In this document: piece by piece, positions 22,649 through 35,700 of the stretch | How positions within the stretch are numbered: position 1 is the stretch's first letter | How the letters are laid out: each line of letters begins with the position of its first letter | Assembly (NCBI GenBank): GCA_002104945.1 | Contig: MCFH01000013.1 | Coordinates: forward strand, 744,001-808,000 | Origin: Piromyces finnis | Taxonomy: Eukaryota > Neocallimastigomycota > Neocallimastigomycetes > Neocallimastigales > Neocallimastigaceae | Length of the DNA stretch: 64,000 bases | Reading direction: 5' to 3' | Position numbers and translations under genes: made by a program | The notes under the pieces: generated by a model | The model's input: only the letters and a program-made list of their open reading frames with translations | The model's database searches: none | Told to the model about the DNA's origin: nothing

Positions 22649-23723
22649 TTAATCATAGAAATCTGGACGAATGTCAACAATATCATATGAAGTATCCATT
22701 GGGAAGTGATAGAATTCTAATGGTGGGTTGTAAATATCAACTCTTGGAAGACCATCTGGATGATCACTAACGGTATTAATGGTAGTATCAAGTGGTGGAA
22801 GATCTGGAATGGCTAAAGAACTTTCAACATCAGATTTCTTGGACTTGTACTTGTAACCAATAAAGCAACCTAAACCAACAACGGCAAGAGCACCACTTAT
22901 ATATACACCATTACCATTATCTTCACCAACTTCTTTAACTTCCTTTTCTTCTTCTTCATCACCTTCAATTTCATTTACGCTAGTTTTATTATCAGCATCC
23001 ATTTCAATATTTTCCTTATCTTCCCATGGATACTTTTGGAAATCAATTTTTTCCTTAACCATCTTAATAGCACTGTCTTCGAATAATTTAACAAGTTCTT
23101 CTTGTTTAGCTTGAGCATAATCCTTAAAGACAGAAAGTCCTTCATAATTAACCTTTAAACTGATTTTACCTGCACTATCGACAACAGCCCAAATAACATT
23201 AACCTTTTCATCATCCTTGGAAATTTTATTAAAAGTACTCTTGTTTAAGATAACTTGAGCATCATCACATTCACTACTACTTTCAACAATTTTTGCCTTA
23301 ACCATTTTTGATTTAGTGTCTTCCTTGTAGTTAGTAGATAAAGCAACTACATAACGATCTTCACAATCTTTTTCAATTTTGGAATAAACATGATCACTCT
23401 ATATATATAAATACCAAATCTTATTAATAATCCTATTTCAATTTATATTTTTTTTACTATCACAAAAGATATATTAATTTTTACAAAATGACATTATAAA
23501 AAATACTTACAACAACAGCATATTGTTGCTTTAAACTTCCTAAATCGACTTTTTTACATTTACCATTTCCCTTAATACCATCAATTGCTCCACCAATATA
23601 TGTAGCAGTGTTAGAATATTTTGACTTTTTAATAACTTCTTGTTGTTCTACTTTTTTAGCAAGAGAAACTGAGAATAATGCAGTGGATAAAAGAAGAGCT
23701 TTACCAATTAAATTAAATTTCAT
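22649..23723 (-). CDS. Predicted secreted/single-pass membrane protein (2 exons, 320 aa)
   Basis: Exons 23723-23511 and 23398-22649 (963 bases) are joined across a GTAAGT intron. Residues 1-22 are a strong signal peptide (MKFNLIGKALLLSTALFSVS...). Residues ~23-210 are a Lys-rich lumenal or extracellular region with cysteines at GKCKKVD, EKDCEDRY and SSECDD. An acidic Glu/Asp-rich stretch precedes a single hydrophobic segment (GVYISGALAVVGLGCFIGYK). The tail ends in proline- and tyrosine-rich PPLEFYHFPMD and a final YD. The predicted topology is type I with a cytosolic tail of about 65 residues. Codon use is richer in G and C than the flanks, which suggests a well-expressed gene. The family is not recognised. 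Confidence 0.85.
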
Positions 23724-26099
23724 TTTGTAATTAATAAATTAAATTAGATGATTATGTCTTTAAATTAAAGAAATATTAAGTGTTTATATAAAAATTGTTT
23801 TAATTGTGCGATTTGTATTTTAAATTGCGTATTATTATTTGTTTAAATTGAATATACTGCGTAAATATAATATTAACAATAATTGATATATATAATGCGT
23901 AATGTTAAATTATTGCGAATGTATCTTTAATCTAATAAAGATAAAATATTGTTACTTTCAAGAATAATTTATTTTTTCTTCTTAAATAAACATTCAAAAA
24001 AATATATATATTTGAAAATATATGAAAAAGTTTAAAAAAACGTAACAAAAAAAAAAAAAGAAATTGTATTTCCTTTTATATAAAATTCTTTAATATAATA
24101 AATATACATTGGAATACTATTTTAAAAAAAAAGTTTTTTTTTTTTTAATAAAAATAAATGTATTTATTATAAATTAATATATATTATATTATACTATAAA
24201 TTTTGTCATATAATAAAAAAAATGTCTTTGCCAAATACAAAAGTAATACATTAAAAAAAAAACATAAAATAATAGATAATCAGATAGTAAATTAAAACGA
24301 TAATTTAAAAAATCTCTTGTTTTATTAGTTAAAAAAAAAATCTATTTGATTTATTATACATCACAATAAAATTAATTAATATATTTAAATAAGTGGCATA
24401 TATAATATTAATATATATATAGAATATAACACTTTATATTTATAAATCATAGAATAAATTAAAATAATTGAATTGATAATAATGTAATCTTAATAAATAT
24501 GATTTGTAAAAAAAAAATTAATTAAACCATACTTTAATATACTGTATAATACATTAAATATTTAATAAAAATTTTTTATAAATATTTACAATAATGTATT
24601 ACTAGAATTTTTTTAATGTTATAATATAAAGAATAGTATATCAAGTATATCATCCATTTTAATTTAGAATATATTATTGTATTTAATTTACTATATATTC
24701 TAATGTAATTAATATAAAGTAGAACAAATTTATATATAAATAAATAGTTTAGAAAACAATTAAAAGTTAAAGTTTTAATGGTATAAAAACAAACCCATTA
24801 ATATATAAAGAATATAGTAATAATATATTTATATCATTCTTAACCAATAAATATACTTTAGAAATGATGTCTTTCCTACAATAAATTATTCAATTTAAAA
24901 TTCAGCCAAAAAAAAGCTAACTATAACTATCTATTATTGTTTGAAAAATATAAACATTTTAATTATATAACTAATGCATACTATTATTATTTTGGATATA
25001 ATGAAATTTTAATTTTTTGGAATGGTATCCTCATTAAAACTGTAGTTGTTATTGCTATGAAAGGATATACAGATAGGATCTAAAAATTGCTTGATTTGTA
25101 AATGTAATAGATGTAAAATTGTAAAATATATACATAATTGATTAGTATATATGTACATATTCCCAGTTGAATATGAGTAATATATTAAATAAAGTAACAC
25201 TTCAAAAAAAAGGAAAGGTTTGAGATTTACCAACAAGTTTAATATTTTTATTCTTATAAATAAAGACTACAACCAAATATATAAAAGTTGAATAATTAAA
25301 ATATAAATGGCATAATCATATAAAAATTCTACACATTTTATATTCTTTGCTAAACTATACAATATTCTACAATTTAATATATATTATATATATTATATTA
25401 TATTATATCAAGACCTTCAATATAAAAAAAATTAAATAAATTTAACCAATAGTTTTTCACAAAAACAATATTAACATATTAAATGGATGGTATAATACAT
25501 TCAATACATTAATTAAATTTTCTGTATGTATAGTATTACTTTTATTATTCCATTCATATTGATAATATATAATTTTAAATATTAACTATAAAATAACAAG
25601 ATAAAATAAATATTATATTTATATTTTTATTTAGATAATAAATGATACTCAAGTAAAAGAAAAACTAAATAAATATATCATATATCATAATATATCAATA
25701 TATTACAAAAAAAAATGTATATTTTTACCTTTTCTAGTGATACCATATACCATAGCTATATCTTGAATTTAAAGTTACAGCGGAAAACTTTAAAACTTTA
25801 AAAGTTACAAATTATATTTTAAAATAAAATAAAAAAATAAAAATAAAAATGGTAATAAATTATATATAAAATCAAATTTATGAGTGTTTTTATTATTTGC
25901 TATTTTATAATCACTTAGATTTTTATTTTTTATGCTTTATAACAACTTAATATATACTTTATACTATCTTCAATAATTTACAAAAAATAAAAATCATAAA
26001 TAAAAAAAAAAAAAATAACAAATTTTTTAACCAAACAATTAATTATAATAATTTGGTAAATGTTCATTAAAAAGAAATTCCGTTCTATCTATTGTGTTT
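23724..26099. other. Gene-poor AT-rich region, left part
   Basis: Includes the upstream region of the secreted-protein gene at its left edge. Only short A/T-driven open frames occur (for example 25009-25236), with no family resemblance and no splice-supported exon chain. No RNA gene is seen. Confidence 0.45.
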
Positions 26100-26109
26100 A
26101 TCACGTGAT
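26100..26109. promoter_or_regulatory. ATCACGTGAT palindrome (E-box-like)
   Basis: A 10-base perfect palindrome with a CACGTG core, the site type bound by bHLH factors such as Cbf1. A second TCACGTGTG site lies near 27732. Both are striking in DNA this AT-rich, but no nearby gene explains them. Confidence 0.35.
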
Positions 26110-28840
26110 GTAAATAGTTGTAAAATGTATTCTGTGGAACCTAAATATTCTAAAATAATAAATAAGATGGCTGCTTTTTTTTATTAGATAATATAATACA
26201 ATCAAGAGTATAAAAAATAAAAAGTCTCTTTTTTATTCATGAAAAAATGTTATTGCTTCATTAGTACATTATTAATAATAAATTGTTCAGTTATTAGGGT
26301 AACAACACATTTAAAAGTAAATATATATTACTATCTTTGTAATTTGTAAAATATTTATCAATAGTTTATAAAGCATTAACCTTATTTCTTGCTATTATTA
26401 TTGGTTGCAAATTACCAAGTATTGCCTTTTAAATAAATTATATCCGATTTTCAAAAAAAAAATTATCAATTTATAAATATAAATAAATTTTATTAATATG
26501 TATAATGTTATAATAGATAATATATTTTAATATATATATATATTATTATTAACTAATATAATTTTATTATTTAATAATTTCATAAACTTTAAATAATAAT
26601 ATGTATATTTCCTTTTATTCAAAAAATACCAAACAACTTAAATACATTACATTAATTTTATTACATTATATTATCCAATAATACAATCAAGGAAGATTCA
26701 TTCACAATACAATATGCATTCATCAAATAACAAAGGAGAATAATAAATCATTTTGTGACTAATGAATTTATTAAAAGACTTTTTAATTAGGTTTACTGTA
26801 AAAATATGATAAAATGGATTAAGAAATATATATATATATATGTTTAAATAGATAGCATAATGATTTTTATTTAAATTATAATATGTTACAAAATAGAAAT
26901 AAATATAATTCAATTTCAGCTAACTGACAAATAATTACATATACAATTCATTTATTAAAACTTTATTTACAAGATTAGAATATTATTACTTTTTATAAAT
27001 AATAAACTTCAAAGATTTTCATATAATTAATTTGAAATAGAAATGGTTATATAAAAAATAATATTAGAAACCATTATTTAAATTGATAATATCATAATAT
27101 ATAATTTTAAAGTCAAAAAAATAAAATAAAATAAAAACATAGTTTAAAGATTAGTTTAAATAAACAAATTAAATTTAAAATTGAAATATTGGTTAAATTT
27201 CTAATTTCTAATACTTTTTGTTTAAATATTTTAATTTATTATTATTTTTTTTTCTTAAATTGAATTTAATGATATATCATTGGGTAGCATATAAAAAAAA
27301 ATAACAAGATAATATATATAATAAAAATTGAAAGTTAATAAATCATAAATAATAATAATAAAGTAAGAAATAATAATAATAAAAAGTAACCTTATATTAA
27401 TAGTGAGTTGGGTTTTTCATATTTCATTTTTGGAAATATTAAATTATATAAATATATAAAACTTATTTTGAAGGGGTTAGAATAATATCATTTTGCTTTT
27501 TATTTTATAATATTTATTTTTAATTTTAGCGAAATAAATTTAATTAATAAATAATTTTATTCACAAGGTTAACAAAGAAAAAAAGTTACATTGTAAATAT
27601 TACAGTTATATAATTAGATGTAAGGTTATGGGACCATATAAAATAAAATAAATAAAAACAACTATCTCTAAAACACGTAGATATTACTTTTACAACACTT
27701 TTAATACATATTTACATTTTTATAAGTTAATCACGTGTGTTCATAAATATATGATATAGGTGAATAAAATTATGTGTAAATTAATATTTTAAGGGTGAAA
27801 AAGTATTTAATTATTTTGTATTTAAATAAAATAATATTTTAATACATAATTGAATTTCAGTAATAATATTATGATTTATTTACTTATTTATTTATAGTAA
27901 TCCATATATCATTTTCCTATAAATCACCACCTTTCACATTATTAATTATAAACAAATTAACCTTTATATACATTTTATCATTATCAATTTAATTCTTGTA
28001 GAAAGTATTCAATATATATTTATTTTAATAATATTATTTGAATTCAATTTCCTTTTTGTGTTTATTTCTGTCATATCATTTGTGGTACTATCTATTATTT
28101 TTTGTTTATTTTATAATTATAATAATAAATAACATTAAAATAAAGAATAAAAAAGTATAATTATTATTTTTAATTCTTTTAAAGTATAATAAAATAAATT
28201 TGGAATTGTCTTACATATATAAATTCTAATAAAGAAAAGTAAAAGTTTATATTATACATATTGCATGTACATTGTTTTTGTATATTGTATTTTCATTATT
28301 ATAATTGATTTTTTTTTTTTTAATGATTAGTAAAAAGGAAAGTTATAATCTTTCTTGATTTTTAATTAAAATTTGATTTTTAATATTGAAAGAAGTTTTT
28401 GTTATAAAATAAAGTTTAATATTAGAATATTATTCAAAAACTTTTAACGTTGTTAATATAAATTTACCATGATCATATGGAATATGTATTTTAATGGTCA
28501 TGGTCTAATTGATAGGTGCTATATACAAAGTTAAATATATATATTCTGTATATATATGCATAAAATATAAAAATGGATTAAATTATGATTAAGCGATTAT
28601 TACTATTATTGTTGAAAAATATATAAATAAAAAAGATAATATATATTTTATTTTATTTATATTATTTTTTGTAAAAAAAAAATAGTTATACATTTTTATC
28701 TTTTTTTAAATAAATATTGTGTTTGTTTAATTAGATATATATTTTTATTCTATTGAATTTTTATAATATTGAAAAGAAATTATTTACATATAAAATACAA
28801 GTTAAATAGATATTATTAAAGAAATGTTATAGTTTTAATT
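26110..28840. other. Gene-poor AT-rich region, right part
   Basis: No gene recognised. The short minus-strand open frame at 26698-26913 is composition-driven. The last few hundred bases are the 3' flank of the makorin-like gene. Confidence 0.45.
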
Positions 28841-31175
28841 TTAATTGACTAAACAATAATTTTTAATATGAGTATTTAAAGTGGTTATATGTGTATTATT
28901 ACTATTATTGTATAAAATATTTTTAGAAAGACAATAATTTTTAGAATTATTTTGATTTAAGAAATTACTATTATTTTCTTTAAAAGAATTTGCTATTGTA
29001 TATTTTTCGTTTTTTGGTGTAAATGAGTTTATATTATGAAATGGTATTTTATTATTTTTATCATAGGATAAATGATGTTCAAAATTAGAAGAAGGAATAA
29101 ACGGATTACCAATATTAATAAAATTGTTTTTTGTGATAGATAAAACAAAATTTTTAAATTTTTCATCTGAACCATCAGGATTTCTATGGAGGAATAAACA
29201 TTCATTTCCAAATGGACAACTATGAATATTATTAGGTCCTTTCTTTTCATAAAATCTACATGGAATTCTAGAGCAACGGCTTCTGAACCTTTCAATAATG
29301 TGACTTTTTAATGGTCCAGAATGACAGTAAATATCAGATGGGATAAAATGAAGAGAAATCTTTTGACATATAGGACATTTTCTTGTTAATTCTCTTGTTA
29401 CAGAATCAGTTCTTCTCCATATCTAATTTTATGCAAAAATAAATTTAAATATATAGTATAAAAAAAATTAGAGTTTTTAATTACAATATAAAAACAAAAA
29501 AATTAATTTCTTTTATAATATAATATATATGAAAATATTGATTTATTATATATCGTACCTTAATACAATCTAAGCAAAAGACATGATCACAATCAGCTTA
29601 AAATTTAAAATTAGGTTAATAATATAAAAATTTATGTAAAAATTAATATAATTATTATATATTATAATTATATTATTATTATTATTATTATTGTTTCATT
29701 ATTTATTTCATACTTAATAGACCAAATTGTTTAGGATAGGACAAACAAATAGAACAAACAAGAATATCTTTTTTAAATATTTGTGTAAAATTTCCTTGTG
29801 TCATACTTTTATAAGATAAATTTAAAATTTCAGCAAAATTTTGTGAAGGGCTTTTATAACTATTATATAATAAATTTCCATTCCTATTTTGTGTATAAGA
29901 TATGCTTAATTCATTATTTTTATTATTTAATTTAGATTTACACCTATAAAATCCACCGGTAGAACTCTTGTAAATATAATATTCTTCATCTTCTTCATCT
30001 TCTTCTATATTAAGATATGGTAATTGAAAATGTTCAGGAGATAAAATATTTTTATTAATATCATTATTTTGATTAAACAATGAAGTTTGAGAAGAAAGTA
30101 AATGATTATTGCTTTGTTTTTCATCACCCTTATCAAGAGTATTCATCATCATATTGTTACTAACTAAAGGAGATGTAGTATTCATATTCAAGATTTTATT
30201 AGAACCATAAGATTTATTCATTTTTGAATCTTCATTATATTCATTAAATAAAGATACCGAGTGACTGTTGTATAGTTTTTCTTGAAGAGAAGAATCCATA
30301 TCAATATCATTTTTTTTATCATAATTATAACATGGTAATAATTTAGATGGAGAAGAGGAATTAATAGAATTATAATTTTTGTTAAATAATTTTGAAGAAG
30401 TAAATATAGTAGAACCGAGAGAGTCATTTCTGTTTTTTTCTTCATTATTGATATCATTGATATCGATATAATTACAGTTTGTTTGTTGTGTGTTATAAAT
30501 ATTTTTAAAATTAGTTTTTAAAGAATCTTCTGGTAAATATTTGTTATTTAATTCATTATTTAACATTTCATGTTTTAATGATGAATTAAAATCGTTTCCA
30601 ATTAATGGAGATGGAAGATCTATTGCTGGCATAATGAGATCAGATCCTTGAAGTAAAATATTTGAATTTTTTATTAAAGGGTTGCAATTAATTGGAACAC
30701 GAGAATGATAAAGAGATGGGTTTGATATAGCATTATTTATTTTCTTTGGTCCCGAGGGAGATAAAAAAGATTTATTACTATTTTCAATTTCATTTAAACT
30801 ATTAATTTCTAATGTTTCATATATTTGATTTAAAGGTTCTTCTTTTTTCTGAAATGACATAAGATTACTACTAATAATATCTGAATTAAAAAGAGAATAG
30901 TAACTGTTTTTGTTATCATTAGATGATTTTAAAATAGAATTTTGATATGATTCATCTTTATTAAATGGTTTACTGTTGGGAATAGAATTATCCACCAATA
31001 ATTTTTCAGAAACCTTAATATTTTTATTAAAGTTTATTTCTTCCAATGGATCCTTACAAAATAAAAGTGAGGAGCACATTCCAACAGAATTATCAAGGTC
31101 ATCTGGAAGGGAATCCATAGAAGTAGGAGAATCTGTATTATGAGGATGATTATTTAAAGTAATAGGGTTTTCCAT
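28841..31175 (-). CDS. Makorin-like RING/CCCH E3 ubiquitin ligase (3 exons, 693 aa)
   Basis: Exons 31175-29714, 29596-29559 and 29422-28841 sum to 2082 bases. Residues ~1-470 are Asn/Ser-rich and probably disordered. A C3HC4 RING follows: CSICLSYPKQFGLL, the exon junction, then DCDHVFCLDCIKIWRR and KCPICQ. The makorin-type linker comes next (FIPSDIYC, about where makorins read 'FVxPS'), then a CCCH zinc finger (PCRFYEKKG...CPFGNECLFLHRNPDG). RING plus a C-terminal CCCH finger in this exact arrangement is the makorin signature; the family's N-terminal CCCH fingers are absent here. The Asn-rich tail (~110 residues) has no motif. Family function is RING E3 ligase with RNA-binding potential; substrates are unknown. 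The short middle exon (38 bases) carries most of the RING's central Cys/His ligands. Confidence 0.85.
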
Positions 31176-32719
31176 GGTTTATAAATTTTTATTATATATG
31201 TATATATTTTTTTTTATTAATAATAAAATATTTAAAATTTATTATATATATTTGATTTATAAAAATTTTCTAATAAATCTCTAAGTAATAAATTGATGCT
31301 GATATCTTATATATCAAAATTAATTTTTAATTAATTTTTGTATTTTTTAAAATTTTATAAACTTTTAGTAAAAATAAAAAAAAAAAAAAAAAAAAAAAGA
31401 GAAAACTATTAACAAAAAATATTTTTTTTTTAAAAAAGATATTAATAAGTATTTACAATAATTTTTATTTTTTTATACACAAATTAAAATACTATAATTA
31501 AGAGTAAAAATTTCTCAATTTATATTATTTTCATTGAAAGGCTATTTTCGATATAGTGTCAAAATTATAAAGTGGTAATAATACCAATCAATATTAATTA
31601 TGATATTCTGTCATTTATTTAATTAAAGAGATTATTTTTAACATTTTATCATTATGCCAATTTAAGTATTATTGAAATTATTATTTCTAAAAATTTCTTT
31701 TTTTCTTTCTTGATTTTTTTAATGAATTTGACACTTTTTAATATATTATTTTATTTATTTTGACACAAGTCATATCAAAAGTGATTTGATTATTAATTAT
31801 TTTTAATAAATGAATAAATGTATTATTTAAAAAAATAGTACCATTTTAAATATATAAAAGTTAACATTTTATTAAATATAGTTTATAAAAAAGTATATTT
31901 ATGATTAATGAATTAATTTAATATTATTTTCAATCCTAAACTTTATAACTAATATATCTCTAATAACATTTTTTAATGGATTAAAAAATAAAATTAATTA
32001 TTTTGTTATAATATTGTATTAATTACTGTTTGTTTGATGTATTATACATATTTTATATTAAATAAAAAAAATCTAATATTTATATTAAATAAAATTATTA
32101 TATATCTATTTTTTCATTTTATAGTTTTTATTTTTATAGTTTTAGTTAATACATATATTATATTAGTCAAATAAAATTTTAGCCTAAAAACTAAATAGAA
32201 TAATAAACTATAAACAAAAAAGAGTTTTTTATTAATTTTTTAATTTTTTGAATATTAATAAAGTTTTTTTTTTTAATAGTAAAATTTTATTTAATATATT
32301 AATGCTTTAATTATATATTATCATTGATTTTGTCGAAATTTTATAGTTCATTAGAATTATTATTTTATTTTATTTTTTATGATAAATTCCATTATAATAA
32401 AAATAAAAATACCGTCAAAATATATTATAATAAAAAAACTCAAGAAAAACATTATAATAAATAATATTAAAAAATTATATATATTTGATATATTGTTATT
32501 TCTTTATTATAAAGAGGCAATAAATTTATATTTAAAAGTGAGACCTTTTCGTAATAATAACAATAAAAATAATTGGATTATACCTATTTTATTTAATACT
32601 TGTTTTATTTTTTAAATAAATAAATAAATATTGATTTTCTATAGCATAACATTATTTTCTATAATTAATTAATAAAGAGGACATTATTATTGAAGAATTC
32701 CATAAATAAATAATATTAA
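31176..32719. promoter_or_regulatory. Divergent intergenic region (makorin-like gene / ArfGAP gene)
   Basis: About 1.5 kb between two divergently transcribed genes, so it should hold both promoters. It contains an A-run of more than 20 bases near 31376-31398 and other homopolymers. The open stretch at 32379-32615 is Lys/Ile-rich with no family resemblance and is not taken as a gene. Confidence 0.45.
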
Positions 32720-35700
32720 ATGGGAAATCTTCAATCTGTATTAGAAGAGGAATTTAAAGGTTTTCCTTTAACCTTCAAACAATATGACAAGCCAAGTAAT
32801 CATTTTATATATAAATTATTTGAAATAAATATGCAATATATTTTGATAATATATGAAATATAATATAAAACATTATAATATTAATAAATAATTTTAATTT
32901 TTATTAATATATTGTCATATGAAATTATAAACTATCAAAATTCGTATTTGTATTAATTAAACATTTATAAAAACAAACAAAAAATATAATATTGAAATGC
33001 AATATAATTTGGGGGTTATTAATGAATATTATATGTGAAAATGGGAAATCAATGAATTTTTAGTAAAAATAAAAAAAATCGAAATTATATATTCTAAAGA
33101 CTCAGAAAATAAAAAATATACTATAGAAATTGAAAAAGAAAATGAATTAAAACTTATTTTTGGTGATAATGAATATTCTTTCGATAAAAAGTCTACAAAT
33201 TTTCAAAATTCAAAATTTCATTTAGCTCAATATTTATCAACTTTTGAAGAATCAGCAAAAAACAATAATATATCGAAATCAATACCAAAAGATGTATATC
33301 TTGCTATCGATGAAATAGATTTTTCTTTTAAATTTACTATACAAACTCATAAATCATCTAAAACAAAAACATTAACATGCTGTAATGTTGGAACAATGAT
33401 TGATTTAAATGATTTAATTGGCACTAAATTTCATGAAAATCCGAATATTCAAAGATTTTCAAATGTTAGTATTGTACATTTAAACCCAATAGAAAATGCA
33501 CAAAGTAAAAAAGGCTATAATATATATGAATGGACTTGGAAATATGTTCCTCCATCAGTTGCAAAAGATGTAGCTTATCCTGGAAATGGTGGTTGGAAGA
33601 ACTTTTGCTGTGTAAGATTTATAAAAATAATATATATATTTATTAATAGTATTGTTTCATGATTCCGAAATTTCTATTTAATTGAATATTAAAATATCTT
33701 TTTTCTTTAAAAAAATTAATATATAAAATGGAAAAAGTTATTAATTTTAAAATTTATTTTTAATATATTCAATTATATATTTATTTAATGATAAAAAGTT
33801 TGTGGAATATGATGCAAATTCAAATCAATTCTTTTTCCATAAAGGATTTCATTTTTGGACAGCTTGTAATAATATATATCTATATAGTAATATATAATTA
33901 TTATTGAGATACACATTAATTCTAATTATCTTTTGTATTATGATTGCATTATATAATATACTTATATATACATTATCAATTTAAATAATAAAAATACATC
34001 TTTTTTAAAAATGAAACAATTAATAAAAATAATAAAAATAAAAATTAATAAAGGTCCAAGTCCAAGCCCAAATAGTACAACAAGTAGTACTGTTTCAACA
34101 CCAATTCAAGCAGTCGAAACAATAAATAGAAAATATAGTATAAATGTTGGAGTAATTGATACATCACAACCAAATCAAATACAAAATGAACATGGAATAA
34201 AAGATGATGATTCTAGAATATATAGAAAACATAGTAAAAAAGCAAGTTTTAGTTCGTATAAACCGAAAGAAAACTCAGTAGATGAAATAAATAGAAATTT
34301 CTCGGAAATTGAATCTGAATTTACTACACTTAATGTATCAAATTCAACTTCACATCCATTTAGGAAATCACATAATGCTCAATTATCATTAGATATAAAT
34401 ATAAATAGAAATTACGATTCTTTTATGTTAAATTCTTCCTTAATTACCTCTCATACTACAGGAAATGTTTATAGCTCAATTTCAAGCCCACCTATTAATA
34501 GTATTCAAAATTCTGGAGTTACAATTGATAATCATAACCTATTACCTCAAGTGACCTTAAATAATAATTTATTACTACCATCAAATAACACCGACAGTAC
34601 ATATTCAGATTACAATTATGAAGAACTAATGTTCGATGGACCTGTAAGAAAAAAAAACAATATTACTTAGTATAAAATAATTAATTTCTAATTAATAATT
34701 AATATATATATATGTCATTATAATAAACATATATATAAATATTAAAAATTATATTAGGTTTTCAGAGATACTATCAATGATTTAGAAAAGAAAATTTTAA
34801 TATTAAAAAATAGTCTTAAAGTTGCTATAAAACAAGCTGAATTATATGTAGAAAATGCAAGAGCTTCAAATGAGATAGAAAAACAATTTATGAATTGTTT
34901 AATAAATATCCCAGCATTTGATGTAATTATTAAAAACTACATTGAAAAATCAAAAACATTAGTCTCACATATCAATGAAAATTATCTTACACGTTTAGAA
35001 AATTTATTAATAGTACCATTACGTGAAATGTAAATAAAAACTATTAAAGAATAATTATTATGATGTATCTTAACAAAATCTTAAAATAATGATCTTAAGA
35101 GTATAATATTGATTTTTTAATTATTAATATTAATATAATATATAATATAAATATTGATAGATATACAAATGATTTTAAACTGCTAGATACTATGAAAAAA
35201 GATTTTGAACAGGAAAGTAATGAATATTATTCAATTCTTTCGAAATATTTAAGTTGTAAATATGATGAACATCCAAAAAAGAAAGCAGAATTAGATAGTA
35301 AATTGTCAAATAAAAAGCAAACATTTGATTTAAATCGCTTTGATTATTTAACCTATTTATTGGAATTAAATGAAGGTCAAAAAGCTCATTCTATTTCGTT
35401 TGCTGTAAATACATTTTTATCAAAACAGTATTCACATTATCAACAACTTTCTAATAAATTCATGGAATTAAAGCCAAATTTAGATGAAATGGATAAATTT
35501 ATTATTGACTCAACAAAGTCAAAACACGTCATACTAAAAGAGCGTCAAGAAAGAAGGAAGACATATGAACATAAAAAAGAAAATGGAAAAGGATGTAATA
35601 GTACACCTACAAGTTTAGATGAAATAAATAAATCTGATAACCCAAAATCAAAGTTTAAAGGTATCCGTGATTTATATCATCAAAATAATTCTGAAGATGA

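Noticed and set aside
25009-26913. Two short minus-strand open frames (25009-25236, 26698-26913)
   Set aside because: Short, hydrophobic/AT-driven and without recognisable domains or exon chains.
32379-32615. Lys/Ile-rich open frame upstream of the ArfGAP gene
   Set aside because: No family resemblance, composition equal to intergenic noise, no splice-supported extension.
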